The translations under genes were made by a program, and so were the position numbers. This document shows positions 16,537 through 26,024 of a stretch of 32,205 nt of DNA, in pieces. Every line of letters begins with the position of its first letter. The stretch's first letter is position 1. Source of the stretch: Anaerolineae bacterium (GTDB taxonomy: Bacteria > Chloroflexota > Anaerolineae > Aggregatilineales > Phototrophicaceae). The notes beneath the pieces were generated by a model. It saw only the letters and a program-made list of their open reading frames with translations, had not been told where the DNA came from and ran no database searches. Location of the stretch: assembly GCA_022823165.1 (NCBI GenBank), contig JAJDXR010000030.1, positions 1 to 32,205 of the forward strand, in the 5' to 3' direction.

Positions 16537-16561
16537 GGGCGAGCCACCGGCTCGCCCCTAC
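16537..16561. repeat. REP-like hairpin, single copy
   Basis: GGGCGAGCC (16537-16545), loop ACC and GGCTCGCCC (16549-16557) followed by CTAC form a 9-bp perfect stem. It is the reverse orientation of the copy at 16269-16294, so the two bracket the small membrane-protein gene. It lies 17 bases downstream of the zinc dehydrogenase stop. Confidence 0.75.
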
Positions 16562-16578
16562 AACTGCTTGTTAATTCC

Positions 16579-17730
16579 CTAATGCGGCTGCAAGATGATC
16601 TTGGCGTCTTCGCGGCTTTCCAGGCGTTTGAAAGCGGCGATGGCGTCATCCAGCGGCAAACGCGCGCTGACCATCTTGCGCATGTCAATGCGCCCGGCCG
16701 CCATCATGCTGATGACGTGCTGGAAGGGGCCGCCCGCGTGGCCGAGCGAGCCGGCGTATTGCACTCCCATACGCTTGTAAGCCACGATCGGCACCGTGGG
16801 GTTGGCCTCGCCCATACCGATGTCGATGATTGACGAATTGACCGCCAGACAGCGGTCGAGCCGCTCGATGGTTTGGTCGGCAAAACCGGCGCATTCCACC
16901 ACATAATCGACGCCGCGCCCCAGGGTCTGCTCCATGATGACTTCGTCCAGGTCGACGCCGATGGGGTCAAAAGCGGCTGACGCGCCCATGCTCATGGCGG
17001 TGGCGCGCCGGCTGGCGGAGGGGTCGAAGACGATGACCTGCCCGGCGCCGGCGGCGATGACCAGCGCCTGGGCGGCCAAGCCGATGGGTCCCGCGCCGAA
17101 AATCACGACATTATTGCCTGGCTGCCAGTTATACAGACGGTTGAACAAACCTTGGTAGGAGACGCCGGTCGGCTCAACCATGGCGCCCATGACCAGCGCT
17201 TCTTCTTCGCCGTAGCGCTCGGCGATCTCGTCCAGCTTCCAGCAATACTTGGCGCGCACCGGCAGGTACTGCGCCATGGCGCCGGGTATGGTGAATCCGG
17301 TCTCTTCGATATCGAGGCAATGGTTGACGAAGCCCTTGCGGCATGCCAGGCATTCGCCGCACCACTGAATCTCTTCGACGGCGACCAAATCGCCGACTTG
17401 CAGGCCTTTGACATCCTTGCCGACTTCGACGATGCGCCCGGCGTACTCGTGCCCGATGATGTTTGGGGTATGAACCAGGCCGGGGTAAACCATGTAGCCG
17501 TCTTCGCCGGCTTCGTACATGTGCATGTCGGAGCCGCAGATGCCGACCGCCGCCACCGCCAGCAGCGCTTGATCGGGCTTCAGGCTCGGGTCGGGCACGT
17601 CGCCCAGCGTCAACGTCGGCTGCTTCCAGGTCATATTGGCGTTGCGCGGACGGCGCAGCTCGCGTTCGCTCTCGGTCATATCATAGCCGGGCTTGGGCGC
17701 CCATTCGGCTGTCAAGGTCAGTGCTTTCAT
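16579..17730 (-). CDS. Zinc-dependent medium-chain dehydrogenase, scyllo-inosose 3-dehydrogenase-like
   Basis: This 383-residue dehydrogenase oxidises a polyol or sugar hydroxyl with NAD(P). Catalytic zinc ligands are C65 (GICGSDMHM) and H94-E95 (IIGHEYAG); structural zinc cysteines are C124, C127, C130 and C138 (CGECLAC...HC). The Rossmann loop is GAGPIGLAAQ. Its long N-terminus (MKALTLTAEWAPKPGYDMTE and a Lys/Arg-rich stretch before the catalytic domain) and the phrase GYMVYPGL are shared, from memory, with Thermotoga TM0412, a scyllo-inosose 3-dehydrogenase of myo-inositol breakdown. Substrate is therefore a guess: an inosose or a sugar acid. It follows the RmlD-like gene by 125 bases on the same strand. 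AGGAG lies eleven bases upstream of the ATG. Confidence 0.85.
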   Translation of the reverse strand: MKALTLTAEWAPKPGYDMTESERELRRPRNANMTWKQPTLTLGDVPDPSLKPDQALLAVAAVGICGSDMHMYEAGEDGYMVYPGLVHTPNIIGHEYAGRIVEVGKDVKGLQVGDLVAVEEIQWCGECLACRKGFVNHCLDIEETGFTIPGAMAQYLPVRAKYCWKLDEIAERYGEEEALVMGAMVEPTGVSYQGLFNRLYNWQPGNNVVIFGAGPIGLAAQALVIAAGAGQVIVFDPSASRRATAMSMGASAAFDPIGVDLDEVIMEQTLGRGVDYVVECAGFADQTIERLDRCLAVNSSIIDIGMGEANPTVPIVAYKRMGVQYAGSLGHAGGPFQHVISMMAAGRIDMRKMVSARLPLDDAIAAFKRLESREDAKIILQPH

Positions 17731-17855
17731 CTTTCAGTCCACTCCTGCTTTCGATTGAAATACGTTCGTACCTATGCCTCGCACGTCGTCGATGCGGAAT
17801 CAATCGTTAGGCGTGACGCAGGACATTGAGAGCGTTTGCGCACGTATGAGCATTG

Positions 17856-18854
17856 TCATAGCCCCGCCCTCTTGATGGGGGAGGGGTTTGGGGTGGGGGT
17901 GCGAAATGCTTCCAACTCCTGCTTAAAGGCGCGCAGCCCGTCGACTACGTTTAAGGTCCGCCGGCCCAGCAGACGGTAAGTCTGTTCACTGTTGGCCACC
18001 GTCCGGAAGGGGATACGCACGTGGCGAAAATGCTCCAGCACATTGGGGTCGGTCGGCACGGGTACGATCAGCGCGTGATCGAAGTCGAAGACATCAGCCA
18101 CATGATGCGCCAGTTGCAAGCGAGTCGCCGCTTCGCTGCCCCAGCAATGGAAGATGCCCTTGCCGTCATGCTCAGCCAGGCGCAGCAGCATCTCGGCGCC
18201 GTCTGAGGCCAGCGAGGCATGCGCCATGTCATTGACCTTGGGACCGGTCCAGACTTCGGCGATCAAGCCCTGCGACAGCCGGTCGATAATGTAGTTGGTG
18301 ATGGGGAATCCCAGATGATTGTCTTTCATCAATAGCTCGGGGATGGCGTAGTTCAGCCCATATATGCCGGCCATGCGCCCGATGCCGTAACTTAAACCGG
18401 GCACAGCCATGATGTCGCGCTCGCAGACCGCTTTCATGAAGCCGTAGAAATTGACCGGGTTGGGCGGCGACTCTTCAGTGACCAGTGGCTCTTGGCCGTC
18501 GAAGACCCAATCCGAAGAAACGAAGATGTAGCGCGCGCCCACCTCGGCGCAGCCGCGCGCGAACGCCAGATTGCCCTCGACCGTGGCCCGCCAGGCGATG
18601 GAGCGGTTGGCGGTCATATACACGTGGTCGAGCATGGCCGCGCAGTGAATGACGACATCAGGACGATAGCGCAGCATCGACGCCCGCACGGCGTCTACAT
18701 CCGACATATCCAGCGGGTCGAGTTGATAGTCGACCTCCCACTCCGGCTCGGGACCATATTGCGAGGCGATGATGTCGATGTCGCCGCGCCGCCGCGCCAG
18801 GCGGATGATGTTGCTGCCGACCAAGCCGGTGCCGCCGGTGAGGTAAAGTCGCAT
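17856..18854 (-). CDS. RmlD-like NAD(P)-dependent sugar reductase/epimerase (extended SDR)
   Basis: This 332-residue protein starts MRLYLTGGTGLVGSNIIRLA with the GxxGxxG nucleotide loop of extended SDRs. It has FVSSDWVFDG, the catalytic Tyr-x3-Lys in YGFMKAVCE, and the RmlD-like region IGRMAGIYGLN. RmlD relatives reduce nucleotide-linked or free keto-sugars. Its neighbours here are catabolic rather than cell-wall genes, so a role in sugar-acid or polyol breakdown is plausible but unproven. The last roughly 14 residues (RTPTPNPSPIKRAGL) are translated from a dispersed G-rich repeat that has replaced the natural 3' end. Its promoter at 18914-18942 overlaps that of the divergent lyase gene. Confidence 0.85.
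   Translation of the reverse strand: MRLYLTGGTGLVGSNIIRLARRRGDIDIIASQYGPEPEWEVDYQLDPLDMSDVDAVRASMLRYRPDVVIHCAAMLDHVYMTANRSIAWRATVEGNLAFARGCAEVGARYIFVSSDWVFDGQEPLVTEESPPNPVNFYGFMKAVCERDIMAVPGLSYGIGRMAGIYGLNYAIPELLMKDNHLGFPITNYIIDRLSQGLIAEVWTGPKVNDMAHASLASDGAEMLLRLAEHDGKGIFHCWGSEAATRLQLAHHVADVFDFDHALIVPVPTDPNVLEHFRHVRIPFRTVANSEQTYRLLGRRTLNVVDGLRAFKQELEAFRTPTPNPSPIKRAGL
17859..17902. repeat. Dispersed C/G-rich element overlapping the reductase 3' end
   Basis: On the minus strand the sequence reads CGCACCCCCACCCCAAACCC then CTCCCCCATC and AAGAGGGCGGGGCT, a known style of dispersed bacterial element that, when translated, gives PTPNPSP peptides. CCCCGCCCTCTTGAT can fold against ATGGGGGAGGGG. It supplies the reductase C-terminus. 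A related stretch lies at 30918-30962. Confidence 0.6.
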
Positions 18855-18896
18855 TTTCGCCCTTTCTCAGCTTGCCATCGTTGGCTATGAAGCGCG

Positions 18897-18925
18897 TTGC
18901 GGCAAGCGCGCTAAACATATATGAT
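18897..18925 (+). promoter_or_regulatory. Promoter for the lyase-aldehyde dehydrogenase operon
   Basis: TTGCGG (-35, 18897-18902) and TATGAT (-10, 18920-18925, 5/6) are separated by 17 bp. The -35 is weak (3/6), so an activator may be needed. Transcription would start near 18932, about 55 bases before the lyase ATG. Confidence 0.55.
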
Positions 18926-18942
18926 TGTCTCCGCGTTGTCAA
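18914..18942 (-). promoter_or_regulatory. Divergent promoter for the reductase-dehydrogenase genes
   Basis: On the minus strand a perfect TTGACA (18942-18937) and TATGTT (18919-18914, 4/6) are separated by 17 bp. The -10 box abuts the -10 box of the plus-strand promoter (18920-18925), so the two cannot both be occupied by polymerase. Transcription would start near 18907, about 50 bases before the reductase ATG. Confidence 0.65.
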
Positions 18943-18986
18943 TCAAACGCGACCGCAGCCAATCACCGGAATTAATGGAGCGCGCT

Positions 18987-19901
18987 ATGCTTGAAGGCAT
19001 CGCCCCGATTCTCTTCACGCCCTTTGACGATAACGGCGACATTGACGCCACCGGCCTGCGCAAAATCGTGCGCTTCGAGGTGGACGGCGGCGTCCACGCT
19101 ATCGGCATCAACGGTTTCGCCAGCGAAGCCTACAAGATGACGGACGATGAGCGCCTGGAAAATGTCGAGATTGTCGCCAGCGAATTAGCCGACGCGCTGC
19201 CGCTCATTATCGGCATCGCGCCCACGAGCCTGGAAGCGGCTGCCAAGCAGGCGCGGCAGTTGGCGCGCTTTCGCCCCGCCGCCCTGATGACGCTGCCGCC
19301 GGCGACCATGGACAATGGCGCGCGGGCGCTGGTCGATTTCTACATCGACTTCGGCCGCGCCAGCGATGTACCCATCATCATCCAGCAGGCGCCGCATATC
19401 CCCATGTATCGCCATACAGAACTGCCCGCGGAAGCCCTGGCCGAAATCGCCGTGGAAGCGCCGGCTGTGAAATACTTCAAGATCGAAGGTCCTGGCTCGG
19501 CCGCCAAGATGAAAGCGCTGGCGCCCCTGCTCCATAGCGGGACGCTCATGTTCGGCGGCGGCGGCGGCATCACCGCGCTCGACGAGCTGCGCAGCGGCGC
19601 CGGCGGCTTGATCCCCGGCGTCGGCTTTAACGAGATTTTCCTGGCCGCCTGGGACAAGTGGACGGAGGGCGAGCCGGACGCGGCGGCGGGCATCATTGCC
19701 GAAGGCGACGCTTTGATCAAAGCTGTTTCTGGCCGCGGCCACGAAGTCTCGCTGCACATGCGCAAGCAGCTGATGAAGCGGCACGGCGCTATCAACTGCG
19801 CTCATGTGCGCCGCCCGACCCCGCCCGTCGCCGAATGTGATTTGCCCGCTTTCTTTGCTATAGTTGACAAGCTCGACTTGAGAGTCTCCCAGAGAAATTG
19901 A
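18987..19901 (+). CDS. DHDPS/N-acetylneuraminate lyase-family protein with altered active site
   Basis: This 304-residue TIM-barrel protein belongs to the pyruvate-type class I aldolases. Schiff-base Lys is predicted at K165 (VKYFKIEGPG). The family Tyr of the YNxP motif is replaced by Gln (I130-I-I-Q133-Q-A-P136), and the GTTGE loop reads GINGFASEAYK. Family members split or dehydrate 2-keto-3-deoxy sugar acids, dihydrodipicolinate precursors or sialic acid. With the aldehyde dehydrogenase only ten bases downstream, a 2-keto-3-deoxy-sugar-acid dehydratase making alpha-ketoglutaric semialdehyde is the most natural guess, but loss of the Tyr argues for different chemistry. I chose the ATG at 18987 (GGAG before it); ATG at 18975 is an alternative. 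Confidence 0.85.
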   Translation: MLEGIAPILFTPFDDNGDIDATGLRKIVRFEVDGGVHAIGINGFASEAYKMTDDERLENVEIVASELADALPLIIGIAPTSLEAAAKQARQLARFRPAALMTLPPATMDNGARALVDFYIDFGRASDVPIIIQQAPHIPMYRHTELPAEALAEIAVEAPAVKYFKIEGPGSAAKMKALAPLLHSGTLMFGGGGGITALDELRSGAGGLIPGVGFNEIFLAAWDKWTEGEPDAAAGIIAEGDALIKAVSGRGHEVSLHMRKQLMKRHGAINCAHVRRPTPPVAECDLPAFFAIVDKLDLRVSQRN

Positions 19902-19911
19902 GAGGTAAGCC

Positions 19912-21489
19912 ATGCCACTGACTGGCCATAATTACATCGCTGGCGCTAGGTCCGCGGAGGGCGCCGGTACCTTCTTCAGCGTCGATCCGCGCAGCAAGAC
20001 CAGCGGCGACCTGCCCTTCCATAACGCCACGCGCGGCGAAGTTGACCGCGCCGTCGCAGCGGCCGTCGCCGCCTTCGACGAGATGCGCCGCTATCCATCC
20101 AGCAAGATCGCTGATTTTCTGGACGAAGTCGCCGCGCAGATCGAAGCGCTGGGCGATGAGCTGCTGCATACGGCCGACCGCGAGACCGGCCTGGGCTTGC
20201 CGCGCTTGACCGGCGAGCGCGGCCGCACCACCGGGCAAATCCGCTCCTTCGCCGCCCTGCTGCGCGATGGCGCTTACCTGCGCGCCATCATCAATAGCGA
20301 GGGGCCCGGCCAGCCCGCCATCAAACAGATGCAATTCCCGCTGGGACCAGTGGCGATTTTCGCCGCCAGCAACTTTCCCTTCGCGTTCGCCGTCGCCGGT
20401 GGCGATAGCGCCTCGGCCTTGGCGGCCGGCTGCCCCATCGTCGTCAAGGCGCACCCGGGCCATCCCGCGACGTCCGAGTTATTCGCGCAAGCGATTTCTG
20501 CAGCAGTCGCGAAACAGGGCTTTCCCGCGGGAACCTTCTCGATGCTGCAAGGCAGCGGCATTGACGTCGGCGGCTGGCTGGTGGAGCACGACGGCATTGA
20601 AGCGGTCGGCTTCACCGGCAGCTTGCGCGGCGGCCGCGCCATCCACGATATCGCCGCTCTCCGTCCCCGTCCCATCCCCGTCTACGCCGAGATGGGCAGC
20701 GTCAATCCGGTGGTCATCACCCAGGCCGCCCTGGTCGAACGCGCGGACGAGATCGCCGAAGGTCTGGTCGGCTCGGTGACCATGGGCACCGGGCAATTCT
20801 GCACCAATCCCGGTTTGATACTGCTGGAAGACAGCGATGCCGCGCGCGACTTCATCACCGCCGTGACCGAACAAATGGCTGCGGCGCCCGAGGGCGTCTT
20901 GCTCAATGAGGCGGTCGCGGCCGGCTTGGAAGGCGCGGTCAGCCAAACAGCCGCCAATGCGCAAATCGAGGTTTTGACCGGCGGAGACGCGAACGCCGAC
21001 GGCGACGCCTTCTGCTACACCAACACCGTCATGCAGACCAGCGCCGCCGCCATCCGCGCTGACGACCGCTTGCAAGTCGAGCACTTCGGGCCGGTCACGC
21101 TCTTTGCGCTCTGCGCCGACCGCGCCGACTTGCGCGCTGCGGTGGACGCCCTGGAAGGCAACTTGACCACTACCGTACACGCCGAAGACAGCGAGCTGGC
21201 GGATATCGGCGAGCTGCTGCATCAACTGCGCGAAAAAGCCGGCCGCGTGATCTGGAACGGCTTCCCCACCGGCGTCGCCGTCGTGCGCGCCATGCAGCAC
21301 GGCGGACCCTATCCCGCCACGACCGCGCCCGGCACAACTTCGGTCGGCATGAACGCGATCTACCGCTTCATGCGCCCCATCGCCTTCCAGAATGTGCCGG
21401 AGGCGCTGCTGCCGCCGGCGCTGCAAGACGGGAATCCGCTGGGGATTCTGCGTCTGGTGGATGATGCGTACACGGATGGGGTGGTTTAG
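19912..21489 (+). CDS. Aldehyde dehydrogenase, alpha-ketoglutaric-semialdehyde (2,5-dioxovalerate) type
   Basis: This 525-residue NAD(P)-dependent dehydrogenase has catalytic C297 in MGTGQFCTNPG and E260 in VYAEMGSVNP. The cofactor phrase is GPVAIFAASNFPFAFAVAGG. The EMGSVNP and QFCTNPG wording is that of the KGSADH group, which turns alpha-ketoglutaric semialdehyde into alpha-ketoglutarate at the end of non-phosphorylated pentose or hexarate breakdown. It follows the lyase by ten bases, with GAGAGG before the ATG, so the two are co-transcribed. Length and domains are complete. An alternative is a related semialdehyde dehydrogenase of another sugar-acid route. Confidence 0.9.
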   Translation: MPLTGHNYIAGARSAEGAGTFFSVDPRSKTSGDLPFHNATRGEVDRAVAAAVAAFDEMRRYPSSKIADFLDEVAAQIEALGDELLHTADRETGLGLPRLTGERGRTTGQIRSFAALLRDGAYLRAIINSEGPGQPAIKQMQFPLGPVAIFAASNFPFAFAVAGGDSASALAAGCPIVVKAHPGHPATSELFAQAISAAVAKQGFPAGTFSMLQGSGIDVGGWLVEHDGIEAVGFTGSLRGGRAIHDIAALRPRPIPVYAEMGSVNPVVITQAALVERADEIAEGLVGSVTMGTGQFCTNPGLILLEDSDAARDFITAVTEQMAAAPEGVLLNEAVAAGLEGAVSQTAANAQIEVLTGGDANADGDAFCYTNTVMQTSAAAIRADDRLQVEHFGPVTLFALCADRADLRAAVDALEGNLTTTVHAEDSELADIGELLHQLREKAGRVIWNGFPTGVAVVRAMQHGGPYPATTAPGTTSVGMNAIYRFMRPIAFQNVPEALLPPALQDGNPLGILRLVDDAYTDGVV

Positions 21490-21639
21490 AGTCGGTTGGT
21501 GATCGCTCGGACTGCGAGGACGGGTGTGGCGGTGGTCATTGGTGGGACCTATGAGTTTGACTCACGATAATGTCATAGTAGGCATTTTGGCGTATAACCA
21601 AATGGTAAGCGCGAAACAGCTACTTTGAGCAATGCTGTG

Positions 21640-22554
21640 CTAGAAATGTCCATTTTCAAGAGCTTCGTCTTCCGATGTATCAGTGGTGAGGGTCTTAATG
21701 TGATTTGCGAATCGACGCAACGTCTCCTCATGAAACGGATGATCAAGCAGATATTGCTCAAAGTAGCCTCGATGTTTCTTACGCCCTTCTACCGTGGCAA
21801 AATGACTTCGAACATTTGAAGAAATCCGCTTAGCTTTGCGCAAGATAATGATTTCATCAATTGCAGTGAGGCTGCTGCTAATAGGGGTCATGTCAAGCCA
21901 TTCGCAGAGTAGAAAGTATTTTGCCGACGGTATAGCGACTTTCAAATCAAGTGCAGTTGCGGCGGCTTCTTGAAACATTGTCTTATCCAAATTGGTTTTA
22001 CATTCCGCTGCTACATAGGCAAGGTTTGATTTTGCGATAATGGCATTGCCAAAATCATCGCGGTAAGATGCCTTCACAAATAACGGCCGGCTTATCACAA
22101 AGTCCTGACTTTTCTGTCGTATTCTAAGTCCACCACCTTTATTTGCTTGCGATATAGTAGACGTGAAGTAAACGCTTGAAAAGCAATTGTTGGGGCCGAA
22201 ATCCAAACTTAAGTTCGCCAACTCCGATTTCCATACCTTCGTAATGAAAATGGGCAAAAACTCTTCAATGACTGTATTGTCAAGCTTCAGTTGTCCCTTC
22301 TGCCTGTACAAGAAGTCGTTCGAGCTATCGTATATCAGTTCTAATTCGAGGAATCGCTTGTAAGAGTTAAGCAAATTGACCGATTCGGGCAGGCATACAT
22401 CAACGTCTGGATTAAGGCCGAGTAATTTCTCCCGCCAATCGTCATATCGTTCAATGGATTCATGTACACGGGAAACATCGGATTCTGGCAGCTTGGCATT
22501 TGACAGAAGTGCCTGTAATTTATCTCCGTGTGGGCTTGGCAAAATTGTCATCAT
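21640..22554 (-). CDS. Type II restriction endonuclease, Bpu10I-like
   Basis: This 304-residue protein has a PD-(D/E)xK-like nuclease core: D151 (KSQDFVIS), then E184-C-K186 in YVAAECKTNLDKTMFQEA with E196 behind it. The ECKTNLDKTMFQEA phrase is, from memory, typical of the Bpu10I family (recognition CCTNAGC), but the target here cannot be read. It cuts unmodified DNA in partnership with the methyltransferase whose stop overlaps its start (TGATG at 22552-22556). Bpu10I itself uses two different endonuclease subunits; only one is seen here. The gene is AT-rich and differs sharply in codon use from its neighbours, pointing to recent transfer. Confidence 0.75.
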   Translation of the reverse strand: MMTILPSPHGDKLQALLSNAKLPESDVSRVHESIERYDDWREKLLGLNPDVDVCLPESVNLLNSYKRFLELELIYDSSNDFLYRQKGQLKLDNTVIEEFLPIFITKVWKSELANLSLDFGPNNCFSSVYFTSTISQANKGGGLRIRQKSQDFVISRPLFVKASYRDDFGNAIIAKSNLAYVAAECKTNLDKTMFQEAAATALDLKVAIPSAKYFLLCEWLDMTPISSSLTAIDEIIILRKAKRISSNVRSHFATVEGRKKHRGYFEQYLLDHPFHEETLRRFANHIKTLTTDTSEDEALENGHF

Positions 22555-23783
22555 CAGCTACTCGATTCTATCCGGTGCTCACAATAAAGAGGTGAAGGAC
22601 TTACATTATTAAGATTTTGTAAAGCCTGCTGAAGACCTTCTTTTGTTTCACTCGCCGACTGTTCTAAGGCGAACAAAAGAACTTGTTCAGCAACCGCTCT
22701 GGCGGAGGAAAGATACCTTCTTTCATCTACATGCTCGGATCCACTAAATGAAAAATGTAAGATGTCTTCAACGATTTGTTGCCCAAAGCGGTTTCGAAAT
22801 TTTCTTTCTTGTCGAAGGTCTAGACTAGAATCAAACGATCGCAAAATAACTTCTGACAGAATCTCCCCGTTGTAGAAAGAGATGCCCCTTACAGTAGAAA
22901 GTCGTCCAATTACGAAAATGATTTTGGAATTGTGCGTACAAACTCTTTGAAGCTCAGCAACACATTGAGCTAGATCAAGACAATACTGGATTACTGTAAG
23001 GAAACGATTTCCACGGTGTTTGCGATTTGAGCCTATTTCAGATTTTGCGACTCTCAGCAAATCCCAATCCAAGAACTCAGCTGACGCTCGATATTGTTGA
23101 TGGTAATTGAAAACATTGATATAGGGTGGGGAGGTTATAATCAGATCGACGGATTGATCAGGTAGCGGAATGCAACGAGCATCGGAATGAAAGACCTTTA
23201 CTAAAGAATTTGAGTACGGCAGATTTATGATCAAATTTTTTATTCGTAGCCAAGTCTTGAAGATTTTCTCCTCGCTTAGATTTGGTTGAAACAAATCAAG
23301 CAAGATGACAAGCGCACGAATAAGATCCTTCTCTGTATTGCTTGTTACTTTTGCCAACATGTCTTTTAGACAACCTTTTAGCCAAACTTCATCGGTTTCT
23401 TCAGACCTCGCTCTAGCAAACAGTGGAACTGCGAAATGGTTATTCAACTGCTTATCGACATTCAATAATGATGCTTTCCGTAATCCTGGGGATACATTTA
23501 CAAAACTGTAAAGATTAGACAATATGAATGCAGCAGGATTAATCTCACTTCCGTATACCGTATTGCTATGTTTGGAAGCTTCCAATAGAACTGTACCGCT
23601 TCCAGAAAATGGATCAAGAATGATATCACCAGTCTTCGAGAATTTGGCCAAAAGCACTTCGACAAGTTGCGGGGAAAACTGGCCTCTCCATTTGAGAGGA
23701 TTGCGCCTACGTTTGTTTTCAATATCTAGTTCTCGCTGAGGAATAACATTCCGGTCTACACGGATATCAAATGAGTGGTTCAT
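22554..23783 (-). CDS. DNA methyltransferase of the restriction-modification cassette (TSPPY type)
   Basis: This 409-residue AdoMet-dependent enzyme has the cofactor motif DPFSGSGT (residues 57-64) near the N-terminus, followed by YGSEINPAA. The catalytic TSPPY lies at 217-221, with about 150 residues between them that may hold a target-recognition domain. TSPPY indicates amino-group methylation (N4-cytosine or N6-adenine), not C5-cytosine. The opening KRRRNPLKWRGQFSPQLVE is common in this group. It protects host DNA from the endonuclease encoded next, with which it overlaps. No control-protein gene is present; a near-palindrome ACAAC-TG-GTTGT (23813-23824) lies about 30 bases upstream of the start and might serve autoregulation. 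AT-rich, foreign composition. Confidence 0.85.
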   Translation of the reverse strand: MNHSFDIRVDRNVIPQRELDIENKRRRNPLKWRGQFSPQLVEVLLAKFSKTGDIILDPFSGSGTVLLEASKHSNTVYGSEINPAAFILSNLYSFVNVSPGLRKASLLNVDKQLNNHFAVPLFARARSEETDEVWLKGCLKDMLAKVTSNTEKDLIRALVILLDLFQPNLSEEKIFKTWLRIKNLIINLPYSNSLVKVFHSDARCIPLPDQSVDLIITSPPYINVFNYHQQYRASAEFLDWDLLRVAKSEIGSNRKHRGNRFLTVIQYCLDLAQCVAELQRVCTHNSKIIFVIGRLSTVRGISFYNGEILSEVILRSFDSSLDLRQERKFRNRFGQQIVEDILHFSFSGSEHVDERRYLSSARAVAEQVLLFALEQSASETKEGLQQALQNLNNVSPSPLYCEHRIESSS

Positions 23784-23851
23784 GTTTCCAACCTATCCTC
23801 AATAACTCCACAACAACTGGTTGTCTTAGTTTAGCTGCATTCGAAATTACG

Positions 23852-23880
23852 ATATCCCTCCCTACTCATAAGAGGGATAT
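23852..23880. terminator. Possible hairpin terminator between acs and the R-M cassette
   Basis: ATATCCCTC (23852-23860) and GAGGGATAT (23872-23880) form a 9-bp perfect stem with an 11-base loop. It lies 27 bases downstream of the acetyl-CoA synthetase stop codon on the minus strand. There is no clear T-run, so Rho-independent termination is uncertain. Confidence 0.4.
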
Positions 23881-23907
23881 GATATTTGGGTGATGGACTA
23901 TGGAATT

Positions 23908-25815
<1,908 letters not shown>

Positions 25816-25879
25816 TGACTGCTCCTCTTGTATCCCTGATTACGGCGCGGGAGCCGCTCCTGCGCGCCAACTTCGCGTT

Positions 25880-25893
25880 ATTATAGACGAAAG
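25880..25893 (-). promoter_or_regulatory. Possible -10 region of acsA
   Basis: On the minus strand CTTTCGTCTATAAT contains a perfect TATAAT (25885-25880) about 65 bases before the acsA ATG. No recognisable -35 lies 16-18 bp upstream. The identical 14-mer occurs at 4860-4847 on the same strand upstream of the DppB-type permease gene. Confidence 0.4.
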
Positions 25894-26024
25894 GCGGCAT
25901 AAATCGACACCCGCGCTAGCGGCGCTTGATAGCGACCAGCTTGCAGGCTCGGGATGGAAGCGCTCGATGAGCGCCAAGTGGAGTACAATCAAGTAATGAA
26001 ATATATCAGCAAGGAATATATCAG

